DNA of 64,000 bases from Apricaphanius iberus (GCA_028564705.1 JAPXFQ010002640.1:372001-436000); one strand, 5' to 3'. Numbered from the stretch's first letter, positions 48,171-62,288 are shown. Numbers and translations are program-made. Notes: generated by a model from the sequence alone, not told the origin.

Positions 48171-48353
48171 ATTTAGAGTGACCAGTAAAGATAACTGTTG
48201 TGTTTTTGAGCTGCAGGAGAACCCAGAGAGAACCCACACATGAACAGGGAGAACATGCGAAATCTATGCAAAAAGACTCCAGGCTGGGATTTGAACCTAT
48301 AACCTTTTTGCGGCAAGGCAACAGTACTACCAAATGTGCCACTTTGCCGCCCT

Positions 48354-51300
48354 AAATGCATTCCTAAATACATAATGATGAAATAAATCAGATTTAAAGA
48401 ATAACGGTAGAGCAATACATGTTGCCCTCCATTTTCAGTTGAATTAGTCTCAAATACAAAAAGTAATTCTCACCTGAAAGAAATTCTCGTGCTGAAAGGC
48501 ACATGTTCTTATGCCAAAAAGTCAGAAGAAATCCAAAAAAGAAACAGTGGAGCTATTGAATTAAAAAGAAGCTACATTGAATCAACTTTTATCTTTTCAC
48601 TAATTTAACTAATTCGATCAACACATTTAGACTCAAATTTCCCCTCCAACATCTTTGTTGACACAATCTTTTCTTTACATCAACAGAGACAGCGAGTAAC
48701 TTTAGAAGTGAACCGTTCTACTCTAACGGGAAAAAAAGGATAAGGATTCATTTTATAAAGGTTCTTTCATTCCATTCATTGATCTATTTCTCTTTGAGAT
48801 AATAATATTTTTCCTAGAGAAATCTGTTATAACCGTGGAAGGCAAACGCGCCTTGACCTCATGCAGTCCCATATTCTGTGAGAAAAACTCCAAAGAGCCA
48901 AAGATATGAGTTACTTTAGCTTAAACAAATTCTGGAGAGGAAGAAAAGCAGTGGCTTAGAAATTCCAAAGAGTTTGATGGAACTATCAGTTTTCCTTAAG
49001 CCATATAATGAGGTGTATGACACAGTGTTTAAACCTTGTAAAATAGCATTTGCATTACCTGTGAGCATCGTGTAAGTGCAGTTATTCTGTACTCAAGTTA
49101 ATCAAGCCTCGATTGAGAAAGAGCATTAGCAACTTGGGTGTTTTGAGAATTGAATAAAAAAAAACAAGAAGCATCATTGTAGTTTTGTGGACATTGAATG
49201 AAATTGGGGACAGGCGAATGAAATTGTTCCAAAATTCTGAAACCAACATTAAAATAATTGAAAAAGCTGTCTGAAATTTCAATTTTTTTCTCAAATGTTT
49301 GTTTCTGAAAATCAGTATGTGTTGGATTCATATCGTCACTTTAATGAAAAAGGAGTGAAGAGGCATCCAATAAAAAGTTATGCCTAACTTTACTTTGAGA
49401 TAACACAAGGAATCCCAATTTGGTGTGCCACCCTAAACGTTTCGCTGTCACTATCATGCCACCCATGTGAATATCTTCTGGGCGTGCCAACTGTTTTCTG
49501 AACTGCATGCATAGAAGTCCAGCTGGAGTCAAACCGAACAGGATTGCTCTTAATCAGAATAATGCACCCTGATAAGGTGATTAGAAAATCACATTTCTCT
49601 GAATGCAACTGTTGAGCTTTACATAGGAAGTGATGAAACCGCTGATGGGGAATAACACCAGTACGAGCAACAACGATTTTATCAAAGCCAAACTGTGCAA
49701 TACTTACCAAATGTACAGTGCTGCAGCGTCGTCGTCGTCCATGTCTGCGCTCATCGTGCACTTCCTGCTTTTACTCCATCGTCTGTTTCACTGCTGTCAG
49801 TGTTTGCTTACTATCCATGCGAAGCTCTGGGCCAACTGGAAAAATGCAAGCGCAGAAGGGTGCATGCCGCCACCTAGTGTCATGGAGTCGAACTCGCTTT
49901 ATTCAATAATTCGATTTTCTGAGGGACAAATAAACTGGGTTAAAGACTCCCTTTCTGGTTAAGCTAATAGTCCAATTATGGCTTGATTTAAATGTTGAAA
50001 TTGCAGCTTGAAGAAAAACTACCTCTTAACAAACGGTTGACACATGGTCTTCTGAGTTCTACATTTTATTACTTGCAAGTGAGGAGAGATAGACCAAGCA
50101 TGTCATCCTGGCCTGTATCTGAATCATTCAGTCTTACAACTCCACGTTATACAAGTTTGGTGACTCCCAGTAACATACCGAGTATTTTAGTGTACCCCTT
50201 TCATGGGTGAGGGAAAAAGGATCCAAAAAGGAACTTAGGTCACCCTTATAATCCAGTGTTTTCCTGACATCTTCTTAAGGCCAAATTGCCCAACTTTTTC
50301 CCAATGGACGTAAGTTGACCTGTAGATTACTGACCTGTGCTGACCATTTATATGAAACAAGTTAAGGAAACCCATGTAATTACTAATTTTGCCATCTACA
50401 GATGTCCACATAAACATACTGATTGACACTGCAAATCCTACAGAAGGTGCTCTGATCAGATTGCAGCACAGTTGGACTTTTTAGCCGTCACGCATAATGC
50501 TTTTTGCTGATGGTTAAACATGGTGATGACGGCATTATACTGCAGGGATTCTTTTCTTCAGTAAGGACAGGGATCCTGGTTAGAGTTGATGTTGTCCATA
50601 AAGTTGGAGTGAAATATGTTTTATGTCTCATGAAATGATTGGGCCAATTTTGCTCTATTGCTAAAAGATATATCCGTATATCTTGAAAATTGGAGTAATC
50701 TCTTACAAAAATATAACAGTAAAAATAAAATCACCACAAAAAGCTTAGGTAGCATACATTTTATATTAAATGTGTGCAATGTGTTTAAGCGTGCGTAAAA
50801 TGATTTGCATTTACATCATGTAAATTTAAGCTATATATGTATTACATATTTCCTACACATATAATTGCGTAATGTTTTAATATTACAGATATATAACATG
50901 AGTAGTAACAAATGAAAATAAGTTGATTAAGATTTAGATACACAAATATTTGAAAAATATGGAGTTAGTGGCAATCACTTAAAAGTGTTACAGATGTGAT
51001 AAATTTATATTGGTTTTATTAATAATTACTGCAGCTTTGTACATGTTCATGGTGTGGTTAAATGTGTTAGTTGTCTGATAAAAAAGTAGTTATTTAAAAG
51101 TAAAAAAAATCCACAGACCATGTGGCCATGAATCAAGACATGGTCTCCCCTCTCAAGGTGTAAAAAGAAACAACTGTCTGAGGCTCTGGCTCTTTTCAGT
51201 TGTGCACTCTGAAACTGCAAATCAACTTCAAGCCGCTGGCAGCTAATTGGGCCTGACTTTCTGCAGCGCTCTTCAGACTGATTCATCGAGTGTCCAATCT

Positions 51301-53139
51301 GGAAGTCATCACATGCCGCGTTCGCTTTGGGCTGAGCTTGCGGTGACGGAAGGGGGCCATGAGGTTGTGCCAAGGGCTTCACTGCGGGCCACATGGATGG
51401 AAGAACATCTGGGCAAAGATGTTTCTTATGGTTTGTGTTATTCTTCTGCAGAAATAGACACTAACGCGGAGTGGAAGATTGGTCCACATCAAAACGAGGA
51501 TGCGATAATGCAAAAGTCCTCTAACAAATTGCATATACGTCAGGTAATTATACTGAGCCGTTCTGAAAGATGAATTTTCCAGAAATGTGCCGGTAATGGT
51601 GGCAGCATGTTGAAGTGTTGCATTAGTTCTGACTTATTCTATTTGTAGAATTTTGTTCATCATTTTTGAGGTGTTGCTTATTTTGGATGATTGTGTCCTC
51701 TAGTTTTAGATGCTCGACTCCAAAACACCTGAACTATGATTCTAAATCCCAGAGGAGTTGAAACGGAAGCCTCATGTATGCTGAGCAAAACCAAAGAGGA
51801 GAGAGAGGAGGTGGAAGTTCAAACGATCTCTTCCTTCAATCACAACGAGCAGTCAGCATATTCTCTACTCCAACGTCTCTCCCAGCTGTCTTGCTGTTTG
51901 CCTAGACAGAGAGTTAGAGGTGTGGAAAAAGCAAATGAGGTGGATTAGCAGTGATTCCCAACCATGACATGTTACTGTGAAATATTGCCTCTGCCTCTGG
52001 ATATTGAGCTGTTTATATGTAGAGGCTATCATAAAGCAACAGTCTCTTCAGTAAGAGGGTTTTTCAGATTCGCAGGAAGACTGACTGCTACTAGAGATCC
52101 TTCCTGCACACAGCATCACCATCCACAGAAGATACTTGAATGATATGAGTTACACTAGCAATTAATTAGAATAGAATAGAATATGCTTTGATCGAAACTC
52201 TTCGATCTTAGCTCTGGCTGTATGTTTAGGGTCAATGCTCTTCTGGTCCGCAGACATTCATCTTCTTAAAGGGTTCATTTCAGGCTTGCTCAGCAATTAG
52301 CTCTCAGTGCCTGCTGAAGAAACACATTCTCAAAGCAATCCCCATGTTTCACCATTGGTAGAGTGTGTTGGGTGCGGGGGGTTGGGTGTTCAGTGTAAGT
52401 TGTACAAAAAATAGCTATATATCTCAGTTGGTTTGCAGCTGTGCACTCTTTTGATTTTCTACTGCTACATCAAACATGGCTCCATGGGATGTTCAAAGCT
52501 TGGGATGTTGTTTTACAGCCTAACCCTGCTTTAAAATTCTCTTCAGTGTTATCCTTGTCCTGTCTGCTCTGCTCCTGGTCTTCATAGTACTGTTTGGCTT
52601 TCAAAGAACAGTGCAATGTTCCTTTTCTGCCACTCATAGCTTTTTGCACATTGTAAACATTAAACAGAACTTCTTTCAACAAGGGCCTCCTTCCTTCCTC
52701 TCTTGAATAAAAACTGGACTTGGACATATCTAATAATTGTGATTTGTGTAGATTCTCAGTCAGTTAGGACGTTTAAGATAATTGGATGTCTCACCTCTCG
52801 TCCAGACGGAAAAAGTCCAGTTGCCTTCTGGTTTACACAGAACTAATAGTTGTCCTTTCAACAAATTCCCCCACCTGAGCAGTGGACCGCTGCAGTTCCT
52901 CCAGGTGTATCATTAACCTTCTGGCTGCTTCTCTGATTAATGCTGGTGGTGGATGGGCTGTCATTTAAGGCAGCCATGTCTTAGTCGGTATGCCGTTATG
53001 CCATATGTTTTCTTTTTTTGAATGACGGAGGTAACAGACGACGAGACATTGAAAGGCCAGGATATTGTCTTCTATCATTATCATGGAACAAAGTTCTCCA
53101 TATCTTTATTGTGGTTTGCCGTGTTCTTCATGATTCAAT
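48354..53139. other. Intergenic DNA between scamp1 and lhfpl2
   Basis: No gene is recognisable in this AT-rich stretch. It contains a Tc1 fragment at 50,435-50,625 and a LINE 3' fragment at about 52,070-52,190 (followed by an ATAGAATAGAAT run). Short ORFs here lack splice or family support. Confidence 0.7.
50435..50625 (+). pseudogene. Tc1-like transposase fragment
   Basis: The sequence AAGGTGCTCTGATCAGATTG and the later TTTTCTTCAGTAAGGACAGG match the middle of a fish Tc1 transposase in order. It is only about 190 bp and frame-broken. Confidence 0.6.
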
Positions 53140-53375
53140 TAAAAAAATACTTTATTAATCCCAGAGGGAAATGAACGGTTATCACAACTCCTATCATCTC
53201 ATTTTTATTGAAGATTTCTTGTCTCCAGAACAGAAACAGCCTTCTTCATCAGAATGCTGTCCCTGGCTCCGAGGCTACCACCCCAGCAGGTGACGGCAGA
53301 AGGGTTTACACTCTCCAAAACAGACTCATAGAAGATCTATAGCATTTTGCTGCAAATACTGAAGGAAGAACAGTG
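53140..53375 (-). pseudogene. LINE reverse-transcriptase C-terminal fragment
   Basis: The minus strand encodes FYESVLESVNPSAVTCWGG, resembling the conserved FY-S-CWGG block near the end of fish LINE ORFs. It is followed by a GGGATTAATAAAGT tail at 53,145. Confidence 0.55.
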
Positions 53376-53880
53376 ATGATTATTTTTTAAATTATTTAAT
53401 ATTTACTAATTGGTTTACTTGAAGGTATTTGTTTGCTAGGCATTTCATTGAGGGGTATAAGACAAAAGGGAGATGTATACAAATGCACCCCCCACTTCCA
53501 GATCCTTGCTTGAAAAGGTATTTTAAAAGCCTTACATTAAATATGAAAAAGTACAGGAGGCAAAAATACTTTTGCAAGGTACTTGATCTCCTTATGCTGT
53601 TGGCTTTTTTATTAGATCATCTTTATTTGGACATATTGAACTACTACAGAGTGTAAAAGTATCCTCTGAAATGGCCTTAAGGATTAGTATGACGCAATAC
53701 AAACTGTTCAGTTCTGCATCAGTGGAAAAACTGATGAGCCACCGGCAGAAGCAAAAAGAAAAAGAAGAAGAATCCCCCCCTCCCTCCTCCTCCAAAGCCA
53801 AACCGAGGTTTCAGCGCTGAGCCGGCTGCTCTCACAACCAGATAAACACAGAGTGGACACACCATTAGTTTTCCCTTCTC

Positions 53881-53886
53881 TTTATT
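53881..53886 (-). terminator. Candidate distal poly(A) signal of lhfpl2
   Basis: AATAAA on the minus strand lies about 900 bases after the lhfpl2 stop codon. A nearer alternative is at 54,474-54,479. Confidence 0.35.
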
Positions 53887-54785
53887 AGTTTGGCAGAAAC
53901 AAATCAGAACAGATACGACACTATCTTTCTTTGACTTGCCACACACATACACACACATATGCACACACACACTCCCTGAAAACACACAGTACTAACAACA
54001 GCAATACTTCATTTATTTGTGTCCGAGTCTTTGTGCAGGGATTCCAGGCTGTCCAGTCGATGAGGACTGGACCCTTCCTTACAGAGCGTCCTTTGACTGT
54101 CCTCCTGCAGTCCAAGTGAAAGCAGTGAATCAGTTGCAGCGAATCCTTCCCACCAATACATTTCAGAGGTCTACAAACACATGAATCGTTCAAATAGTAC
54201 ATTCTGTAAGCTCTAAAGGACATCCACTCTGAGCTAAATGCTGCTTATTCTGACTGAGTAGTGGTTCCCTTGGTGAGTTAATACTCACATGTGGCACACA
54301 GTTAAAAAAGAACCAGCTTTACTGGTCATAATCTGGTGACAAAACCACCGAGATATACATCTTTTTTATTTTATTTTTTTCAAGAGTGGCAAGAGTGATG
54401 TCAACGGGCCAGCCAAAATCAAGCTGACCATCATTCTGCAATTATAACTATATACAAAATACATATAATCACATTTATTTACAGAACATGTGGCGACAGG
54501 CAGAGCCGCTCAGGGTACCCGCACGCCTAACATGAATACAATAACAAACACAGCACCTCCTAGTGTCATAGAGACAAAGACGGCAAAGAGGAAAAAAAAC
54601 ATGACTTGGCACTTGTAGATTTCTCCCACATCAACACAAGACGGAGACAAAATAAGAGTTGGTTTTAGTGGTAAACAATGCCGCGGCTTCTCCTCCGCAG
54701 GCCGGCCTCATGAGAAGCAACGTGGGAGCAAGGCTCGATCTTTATCTGGCCTGCGTCTGCCCCTCTATCAGTTGGGATCGGCGCC
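53887..54785 (-). other. lhfpl2 3' UTR
   Basis: This is noncoding sequence downstream of the lhfpl2 stop. It contains a CA-rich tract at about 53,940-53,975. Its end depends on which AATAAA is used. Confidence 0.45.
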
Positions 54786-55042
54786 TCACAGGAGGCAGAT
54801 CAGACTCTTGCCCTCCTCGATCTCCTCCTGGACCTTGTCGCTGGACGTGGCGATCTCTGCCTGAGCTGAGAACACGGCACAGATGAACGTGAGCACGGTG
54901 CCCCCCATGGCGGTGTAGAAGGCCCAGCCCATGGAGCAGAGCCCGGCCCGGTACGGGGCAGCGTCCTGGCCGCAGTACAGTTGAACTTTGTCGGAACCCC
55001 AGCCAGCGGGGTACAACATCAAACCCAGAATCAGGAACAGAC
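54786..55042 (-). CDS. lhfpl2: LHFPL tetraspan subfamily member 2, last coding exon (partial gene)
   Basis: LHFPL2 is a four-span membrane protein of the LHFP-like family, within the claudin/PMP22 superfamily. This exon encodes its C-terminal 85 residues and stop. It starts after a CTTCTCACAG acceptor at 55,043-55,044, phase 1. It covers the end of span 3 ([12 protein letters not shown]), an extracellular loop with two cysteines (YCGQDAAPY and the LCSMGWAF region), span 4 ([15 protein letters not shown]), and the conserved tail ending in [10 protein letters not shown]. The remaining roughly 140 residues expected for the family were not found in the 9 kb upstream, so the intron continues past the window. 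Convergent orientation with scamp1 matches other vertebrates. Confidence 0.95.
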
Positions 55043-58000
55043 CTGTGAGAAGGCAAACAGATCAGTGGTTAACTTGAGAGCAGCCCCTAGAGAGCAATGT
55101 GGTTGTTGCACAAGAAAATATGACAACACATGAAGTCAAGCTGAATTTCTGTCAGCTTTTTTAATGGCCTCCAGCTTTCCAAAAAAATCCAAGTGTAATT
55201 TACAGCTCAGATATACTGATCTTAGGGTGTGTAGTTTGGCTTTTCAAGTAAATGGTAAATGGCATGAGTTTGTACCCAACGACTGACACAGATGGAGCAG
55301 GGGTTCAAACCCATCAGTTACAGTAAAAGCTCCTGTCACATCAGCCACAGCCACCCCAGTAAAGTTGAGTTTTACATTTTAACTGCACAAAGCTTATTTT
55401 AGACATTTGCAAGCTTTCATGCCAGGTTCAAGTTCAGGTAGATATTCTTGTAAGCGTTATAATGGAAAACAATGTATCCAGGTAAGAATATGCATTAAAG
55501 AAGATGCATATCTTAGAAACATTTTCCTTTATACTGCATATGTTCATACATTTGTCTAAGTTATGCTTACTTGCTTTTGAGTCTGGTTGGTTGGCTGGTT
55601 TATTAATATAGAAAATGTTTCAGCTATGTGAGCCAAAGCGAACAAATGTCTCAAGACCCGTCTTTGGTATCGGCAACGCTTGTAAAAAAATACATTAAAA
55701 AAGCTGTATGTTTTGGAAGGATGAAGATAACCAGTGAGAAGAAAGCGTATTACTGGATAGTCAGTTGTTCCCACAGAGCGATCCAATGTCCTTTTGCCAC
55801 GAGATAATTGAAAAACCAAGGTAATGCAGTCTGACTTTTCACCTAGTGTGTTAGTGCGTGTGTGTAAGCCTGTTAAAATTTAAATATGTAAGAATTTTAC
55901 AGTTAATTAATCACACAGCGGTCTAATGTCCCAACCACGGTAGAAGGAAGGTTACATTGAAACAGATTTTGATCTCAGAAAGCAGGACGGTTGTAAGTTT
56001 TTGTTATTTTAAAAACGCTGCTATGGGACGCAGTCAGTGTTTACAATATCTGTTTTGCGAACATATTTCCTGGTTCTACAGCAAATCAAATATGAGCCTG
56101 CAAGGTTGACAAGTCTTCAACGCTAAACAGCACGCCACCTTTTGTAAGATGCCACCGACCGGGCTAAAGGCTAACATTGAGCTAACAATGCTTGTAGTAA
56201 AATAGTCGGCTCTAAAAATTTCTCAAGCTACTTTTTCAATTACCACCAACTCGATTTGCTGTGAAATGTATTGTTTGAAATGCATCCAAAAACTTGACTA
56301 ATGACATTATATTCAGTAGTAAAAAATCTGTTTTAGATACTTGCTCAACAACAAAGTGTTCAAAAATATACTACTAACAAGAACGACAGGATTCATTTAT
56401 ATCTACATTCACAATAACTAAACCCCTAACAGAAAATGTGACAGCGGAACATTTTTTTTGCACAACTGGACATTAACGTCTCCCAAGATAAGACTGGAGT
56501 TACCAAGATCTAGCTAGAAGCCAGAAAACCAGTTAGGGCTACCTATTTGTTGTGGTTAGCATCCAAGCTAGTTACTAGTAATTACACATGCTGGTTGCCT
56601 CTCAGTTCTATGCTAGTAATACAGATAATACTAAATAACATGGATGTAATGAGATATAAGGGTAAAAAATGTGAATAAAAACTTTACTACAGCAACTTGC
56701 CAACACATGGCAGCCATACTCTATATTTTGCTGTGGGATCCTCAGGGATCCCTGAGTCAGAAATTTGAGATCGGCTAGAATTCTTTTTGATTTTTCTGAT
56801 TGAAAGTCAAATATTCAGCCTTCCAAAATCAAATTATAGACACATTTACTTTAATTGAAACGGCACAAGCTAACCTTGTTTAGTCATCTTCACAGGAAAT
56901 ACCTAATATACCACCTACCTACCTACTACCTACCTGCCACACTTTTTATAGGTTAAATTCCCATAACGTATCGATAACGGAACTAATAAAGAATTAATAC
57001 TGAACTGTTTCAGTATTAATATACTATACTATACTATATAATATACTATACTATACTATATATTCAGTATACTGTTGCTTGTTTCTGAAAAAGACCATTG
57101 CAAAATCCTGAGCATTATCCTGAAGGAAAGGAAGCCACCATGGCAATAAGCCTCCTTAGTAAAGATTCATGAATATAAAAGCCTTGCAATTGAAAACACA
57201 ACAAAAAATGACTTTTTTTTTCACAAGCAAAATGTTAATTGTAGCAGTGTAACAGATGAAGACGACTGACAATGACACAGCTGAACCATAATTCAGCTTC
57301 TTTTGATTGAGCGAGCTAATATTAGCACTGCAGTGCAGCTAGCAGTTACTGGAAGTAAGAAAAGCAGCAGTTTAAAACCATCATGAGCCATTGCTTCAAA
57401 GCTAAAGAATGAGCTCACGTTTTTCTTTATATGTACATACATTACCTTGGACTTGTGTTGGTCATAGGTAAAATAGTTAGTTAATTTGCTTTAACTGTGC
57501 TTCTACATTATACTCTACGTATATTTCCATGTTATTGGCAATGTAGGAAATCCTAATACTGGTGAGATTGCAAACTACCTCTGCTTTGAGAGACTGCAGA
57601 TCAGAATATTTGTGAAAACCAAATAATTTCCCGACAAAGTCCCATCATGACACTTAAAAATAGTTACATAAGGCAGAAATGATTTCCCGCCAAAAAAAAA
57701 AATGTGACTGAACATAATTCCAGCAAGACCCTTGCGTATGATAGGAAACAACAGCCCACGCTAGAATCTCTACACGCAATCCTGTCAAAGGAAAGTGGAG
57801 AACAACAGGAAAAGGTAGCTGGCTTCTCAGTGGAAGCATGGGGTCGTTTCCTGTGTTACCATGACAAACTTTCTTTCTTAATGCTTTGCCAGTTAAAATA
57901 CTTTTTTTTTTCATCACCTCAACATGTTACAGATGTAAGTCTTGAATTCAAATTTATTTTAACCTCACAAGGTTTCCATCTTTCCTCTGATGGGTCAGGT

Positions 58001-58860
58001 GCCCGAACAAGGAGTGCGCTACCAATCACAGCTCAGGACGACCAAATGAGAGATACAGGAAATGAAGATTCCAGCTGTAATTTTTTTACTTCCTCTTCTA
58101 TACCAAGTCTTATTTTCCTTCTTTAAAACAAGGAGGTAAAACTCTGTCTCTCCTAATCTCTCCTGCTCTCCCCTCACTTCCTTTCTTTCTCCTCTCTCTT
58201 CAAGCACCCAATATTGCATTAAACAAGGAAATGAAAACTAGGTCATAAATTCTTTCCACATGTTGCAGCACTGCCCCAACGTCCAGGCCAGGCCCGGTGA
58301 TGGATTGAAGGCATGGTTTTAATTCCCAACCCGACCCCACCTCTCAAACAACCCCCCACACATACACAGACATATGCAGTCATTCTCAGCCCCCCCCCCC
58401 ACCTCCTCCACCTTAAAACTGGACTCTCTAACCTAATATCCCATTGAGCTCCTCCCTCATCTAGCCTCAGTAAACACTTTCCACAGGCTCTAGTCTGCCT
58501 TACTTCCAGACATTTGATTCTCTGCCATCGGTCCATCTCTGATAACAGCCTATCCTCCTTCGCTCAATGCTAATTTTCTTTTCTTCCCGGAATAAATAGG
58601 AAGCAGGTTCTCCAGTGGGAGAAGGAGAAGACAAGGAAAAAGGACAAAATCAGGGATGTTTAGAAGGTGATGTTATTACTTTTTTATGGTTTTACACCAG
58701 TGTGGAGAAAACTTGGTATTTATGGTGTAAACTTATTTGACAAAAAAAAAAAGAGATACCAAATAGAAGTCAATTTAGATGTTTCAAACAAAATAACACA
58801 CACATACAAACCAGAAACCAGGTATTCATTTTTTTTATTGGTGTTATTGGGCATCAAACC

Positions 58861-59238
58861 CGGCTGCACGGTGGCTCAGTGGTTAGCACTGTTGCCTTGC
58901 AGCAAGAAGGTTGTGGGTTCATGATTCAATTCAAGACCCGGCCCAGGGTCTTTCCTCATGGAGTGTGCATGTTCTCCCCGTGCATAGGTGGGTTCCCTCC
59001 GGGTACTCCGGCTTCCTCCCACAGTCCAAAAACATGACTGTCAGGTTAATTGATCACTGTAAATTGTCTTTAGGTGTGAGTGTGTGCGTGGTTGTTTGTC
59101 CTGTCCTGTCCTCTATTTGGCCCTGTTATGGACTGGCGACCTGTCCAGGGTGTAACCCGCCTCTCGCCCGTTGACAGCTGGAGATAGGCACCCCCGCGAC
59201 CCATTAAGGATTAAGCGGTTAAGAAAATGGATGGATGG
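58861..59238 (+). mobile_element. tRNA-derived SINE, nearly full length
   Basis: It begins CGGCTGCACGGTGGCTCAG, including a tRNA A-box-like TGGCTCAGTGG and a B-box-like GGGTTC. The body carries TGCATGTTCTCCCC and GACTGGCGACCTGTCC, and it ends in GGATGGATGG. Small insertions follow the B box. Confidence 0.8.
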
Positions 59239-59604
59239 GCATCAAACCCCTGGTAGGGAACCCAATGCAGTGGAGGTGCTGTTTGTATTCCACTAATGCC
59301 AGATGAGGTATATTCAACATAAACCCCGGATCGTGATGGAAGCAATTTTTAATTGGTGCTATACAAATGAACTGAAATGACATCCTCAAAAACCTACATT
59401 TACATCTATTGGTCTATCTATTTACATCTATTGTGTGTAATAGTCAAATAACCAATCTCTACTTACGTTTGCATCTGCTAAATGACAAAAACACAAATTG
59501 TTTATTTTCTATGACCATTAAGGGGTTAATAAATAGTTATAGCCCCAATTCACAGTAAAGGATATCTGTTTCAATGGTCAACACGTTTCTTGGTTTAAAT
59601 CAAT

Positions 59605-59906
59605 ACCCAGCCAACATATGCATATGGAGCCCCATATGGGTAGTGCTCAGGTTGGATGGGTACTATCTGAGCTTGGGAACAACCAGTTGCAAGCTCTGTT
59701 TTCTACTGGTGATGTTTCAAATTGGGATGAACAAAATCTGTGAAAATTTTGCACCTCTGGGATCCATATGGGTTACTTTTCACCCAGAATTGTCCCTCAT
59801 TAGACTGCCTGCTGAAATTTAACATGGGGCCATTTTGTGGAGAATCCCATCTCTGGCCCTTTTGCATTTCCTGGCTTTATAGGGGCTATATACAAATGTG
59901 GCTGGG
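59605..59906. mobile_element. Short TIR element
   Basis: The ends ACCCAGCCAACATATG and TGTGGCTGGGAT are inverted repeats on a roughly 300-bp element with internal CATATGGG motifs and no transposase. Confidence 0.55.
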
Positions 59907-60375
59907 ATACTACTCCAGTAAGGAGTAGTATCCCATTATTCAACCTGACACAACAACGCTACATTGTGGTGATGAAGATCATCTCAAAGTGACATGCCAC
60001 ACAACTGAAGAGGCTCCAACTGTTGTCAGCAAGACCAACTTCTTGGTTACCATATTTTCCAGACTATAAAGGGGAACCCGAGTACAAACCGCACCAGCCG
60101 ATTTTAGGAAAAACCCCCACAAATGTATACAAATACATTCCACTCCCGATTATAAGCCAAAGGTGTTTTACGGTTTATTTACCATATGTGTTTGTGTAGG
60201 GGGGATTGTCGGGTAATGATATGTTCAACTTTTGAAAATAAACCTTTAAATCAAAAGCAACCTTCTGATATTTTTTCAAATAGTACCAAGGAGCGTTAAA
60301 TATGGGCAAAAATAGTGATTTTTAAAAATATCTTGATATATGTTGATATTGACAGAAATTAAAATTGATCAATCT

Positions 60376-60565
60376 AAATTTTCCTTAGATGTGAGTGTGT
60401 GTGTGCATGTTTGTTTGTCCTGTCTGTATCTGTGTTGCCCTGCGATGGACTGGCGACCCACCAGGGTGTAGCCCGCCTCTCGCCCATTGACAGCTGGAGA
60501 TAGGCACCAGTCCCTCCGCGACTCCTTGAGGATTAAGCGGGTCAGAAAATGGATGGATGGATGAT
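60376..60565 (+). mobile_element. 5'-truncated SINE copy
   Basis: This is the 3' half of the same SINE as at 58,861 (CGATGGACTGGCGACC, GGAGATAGGCACC), ending in GGATGGATGGATG. The head is missing. Confidence 0.75.
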
Positions 60566-61029
60566 TCTTTTTACATTTTGCCAATCCCTACGACTATGTG
60601 TTAGTTATGTTCGAAATTTTTCAGAAATCTGTTCACAAATGTTTTTGTTACATTAAGACACAAACCTGCTTGTAACAGTCTAAGTGATTCTTCGAAAATT
60701 GGATTTCATAATTGTTTTGGTCCCCAGTTTAAATACAAAGCCAAATGATGATACTGTAACTCTAACTCCATGCTTAGCAGCTAGAGCGGAGTTCTTCTTA
60801 ATGCATCCACATTTTTTCCTCGAACCTACTCTTGTTTAGAACCATAAAGTTATATTATGGGTTAACCAGTGCATGGATCTTTTGCAAGCTTCTTATGCTG
60901 GATTTTCTAAAAAGGCAGCATTTTTATGCTTGTGTTGTTGTTCCTTTGTTTTTCTAGATTTCACCCTTCCCAGTCACTCTTCCAGGCATATCCTTAAACC
61001 TTTCTTTAAAAAAAAGTTGGTTTTTTTTA

Positions 61030-61203
61030 GCCACATCTGCCTTTATTTGACAGTGGATAGTGAATTTGAGGGGGTGGAGAGCTGGGGTAGGGCATGCGGC
61101 AAAGGTTCACCGAGGCGGGGCTTCAGCTAGGGACAGCTGCGTCGAGGACTGAGGCCTCCGCACATAGGGCGCCTGCATTAACCACTACGCCACGCAATGC
61201 CCC
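61030..61203 (-). mobile_element. Second tRNA-derived SINE family
   Basis: The minus strand starts GGGGCATTGCGTGGCGTAG with an A-box-like TGGCGTAGTGG. It continues through GACGCAGCTG and ends in AATAAAGGCAGATGTGG. Confidence 0.65.
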
Positions 61204-62288
61204 TATCCTATGCCTTTCTGACAGTATAAATTGAACAACTGAGTACCCGTCTATTGGTTTGCATAGTTCTCTTAATACCCTTGATTTTTTTAGTGTTCAT
61301 ACCATACTTGAGAGGTAACTCCTTAGAAATCCAAGCTGAGCCGGAGGCAAAGCCTGATTCAAATTCAAGGGGAGAGTAAGGTTTCAACCTGATCAGGGCA
61401 CTACACTAACGTTTTTTGGTACAAAATTTATTTATTTAGTAAAATGTACTAGAATACCAAAAATAATGACCAAACATGTAGACAGCGTTATTAGATACTA
61501 ATTTATACATTTTATCAGCGAAAAAAGTTGATTTAGGGGTGAGTTGCACTTTATGGGTTTTAGGTACTTTGACATTTGACTCAAACTTTATCCACTGTGG
61601 AAAGCACCTGAAATATGTTTTGGTTGTCGAAGTATTTCTCCTTAATAGTCATGACCCATTACATTGTTAATAATAGCTTCCTTATCAGGCTCAGATTATT
61701 GTCATTGTGAAACAGCCACACCTGTGGTGTAAACACAGATATAAAGGAAAGACTCCTGAAACTCTAACTATACTGACCGATTAGTCAGAGATGACGCGTC
61801 TGCTTTTCTTCTTTATATGAAGTGGGATAAACAATAAGCAACGCAAATTGCTGTTGGAAGGTGTTTTGTTCCTTTCGCGTCCAGTTTGGAGTTTATTCAT
61901 CCTCTATGGCTAAACCTGTAACAGAGTCGATGACTCAAGTCTGGAGGAAACTTTATGGAGGCTAATAAAGGCAGCAAACACACAGGAATCAGAGACAGTT
62001 TTACAGCCGACTTTGTTTGGCGTCTTGTCTCTAATCCTTTTCCTTTTCCAGTTTGACACAAATGAATGAGGCAGGCATTTCAGTAAACGTAGAAATAAAT
62101 TCCGTTATAGGTAGTCTAACTGCTGTATAACAAGCCTTATGGGGCCCTTAAAATGTGCGGCGGCAGGATGCAAAGTTTAGCCGACTGACCCTCAGTTGAA
62201 GTCTGCTCAAGTCATTTCTGTTACGCCTAAGCCTTATAACCACCCACGCTTAAACTGTCCCTTTTAACAGAATATGAGACGTGGCATG

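Larger units (their letters stand above)
47456..48353 (-). mobile_element. tRNA-derived SINE, split by an inserted element
   Basis: The minus strand reads as the same SINE seen at 58,861-59,238: head with GTTGCCTTGC, middle with GCATGTTCTCCC, and tail near 47,456 with GGAGATAGGCA. It is interrupted between CAATTTAA (47,575) and ATTTAGAG (48,171) by the element described separately. The uninterrupted copy shows what the empty site looked like. Confidence 0.75.

Noticed and set aside
54742..55056. 104-codon minus-strand ORF overlapping lhfpl2
   Set aside because: It is a different frame over the lhfpl2 exon, whose own frame matches the family.
57704..58126. 140-codon plus-strand ORF
   Set aside because: No recognisable motif, low-complexity hydrophobic and polar stretches, and no splice context. 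It is treated as chance in presumed intron DNA.
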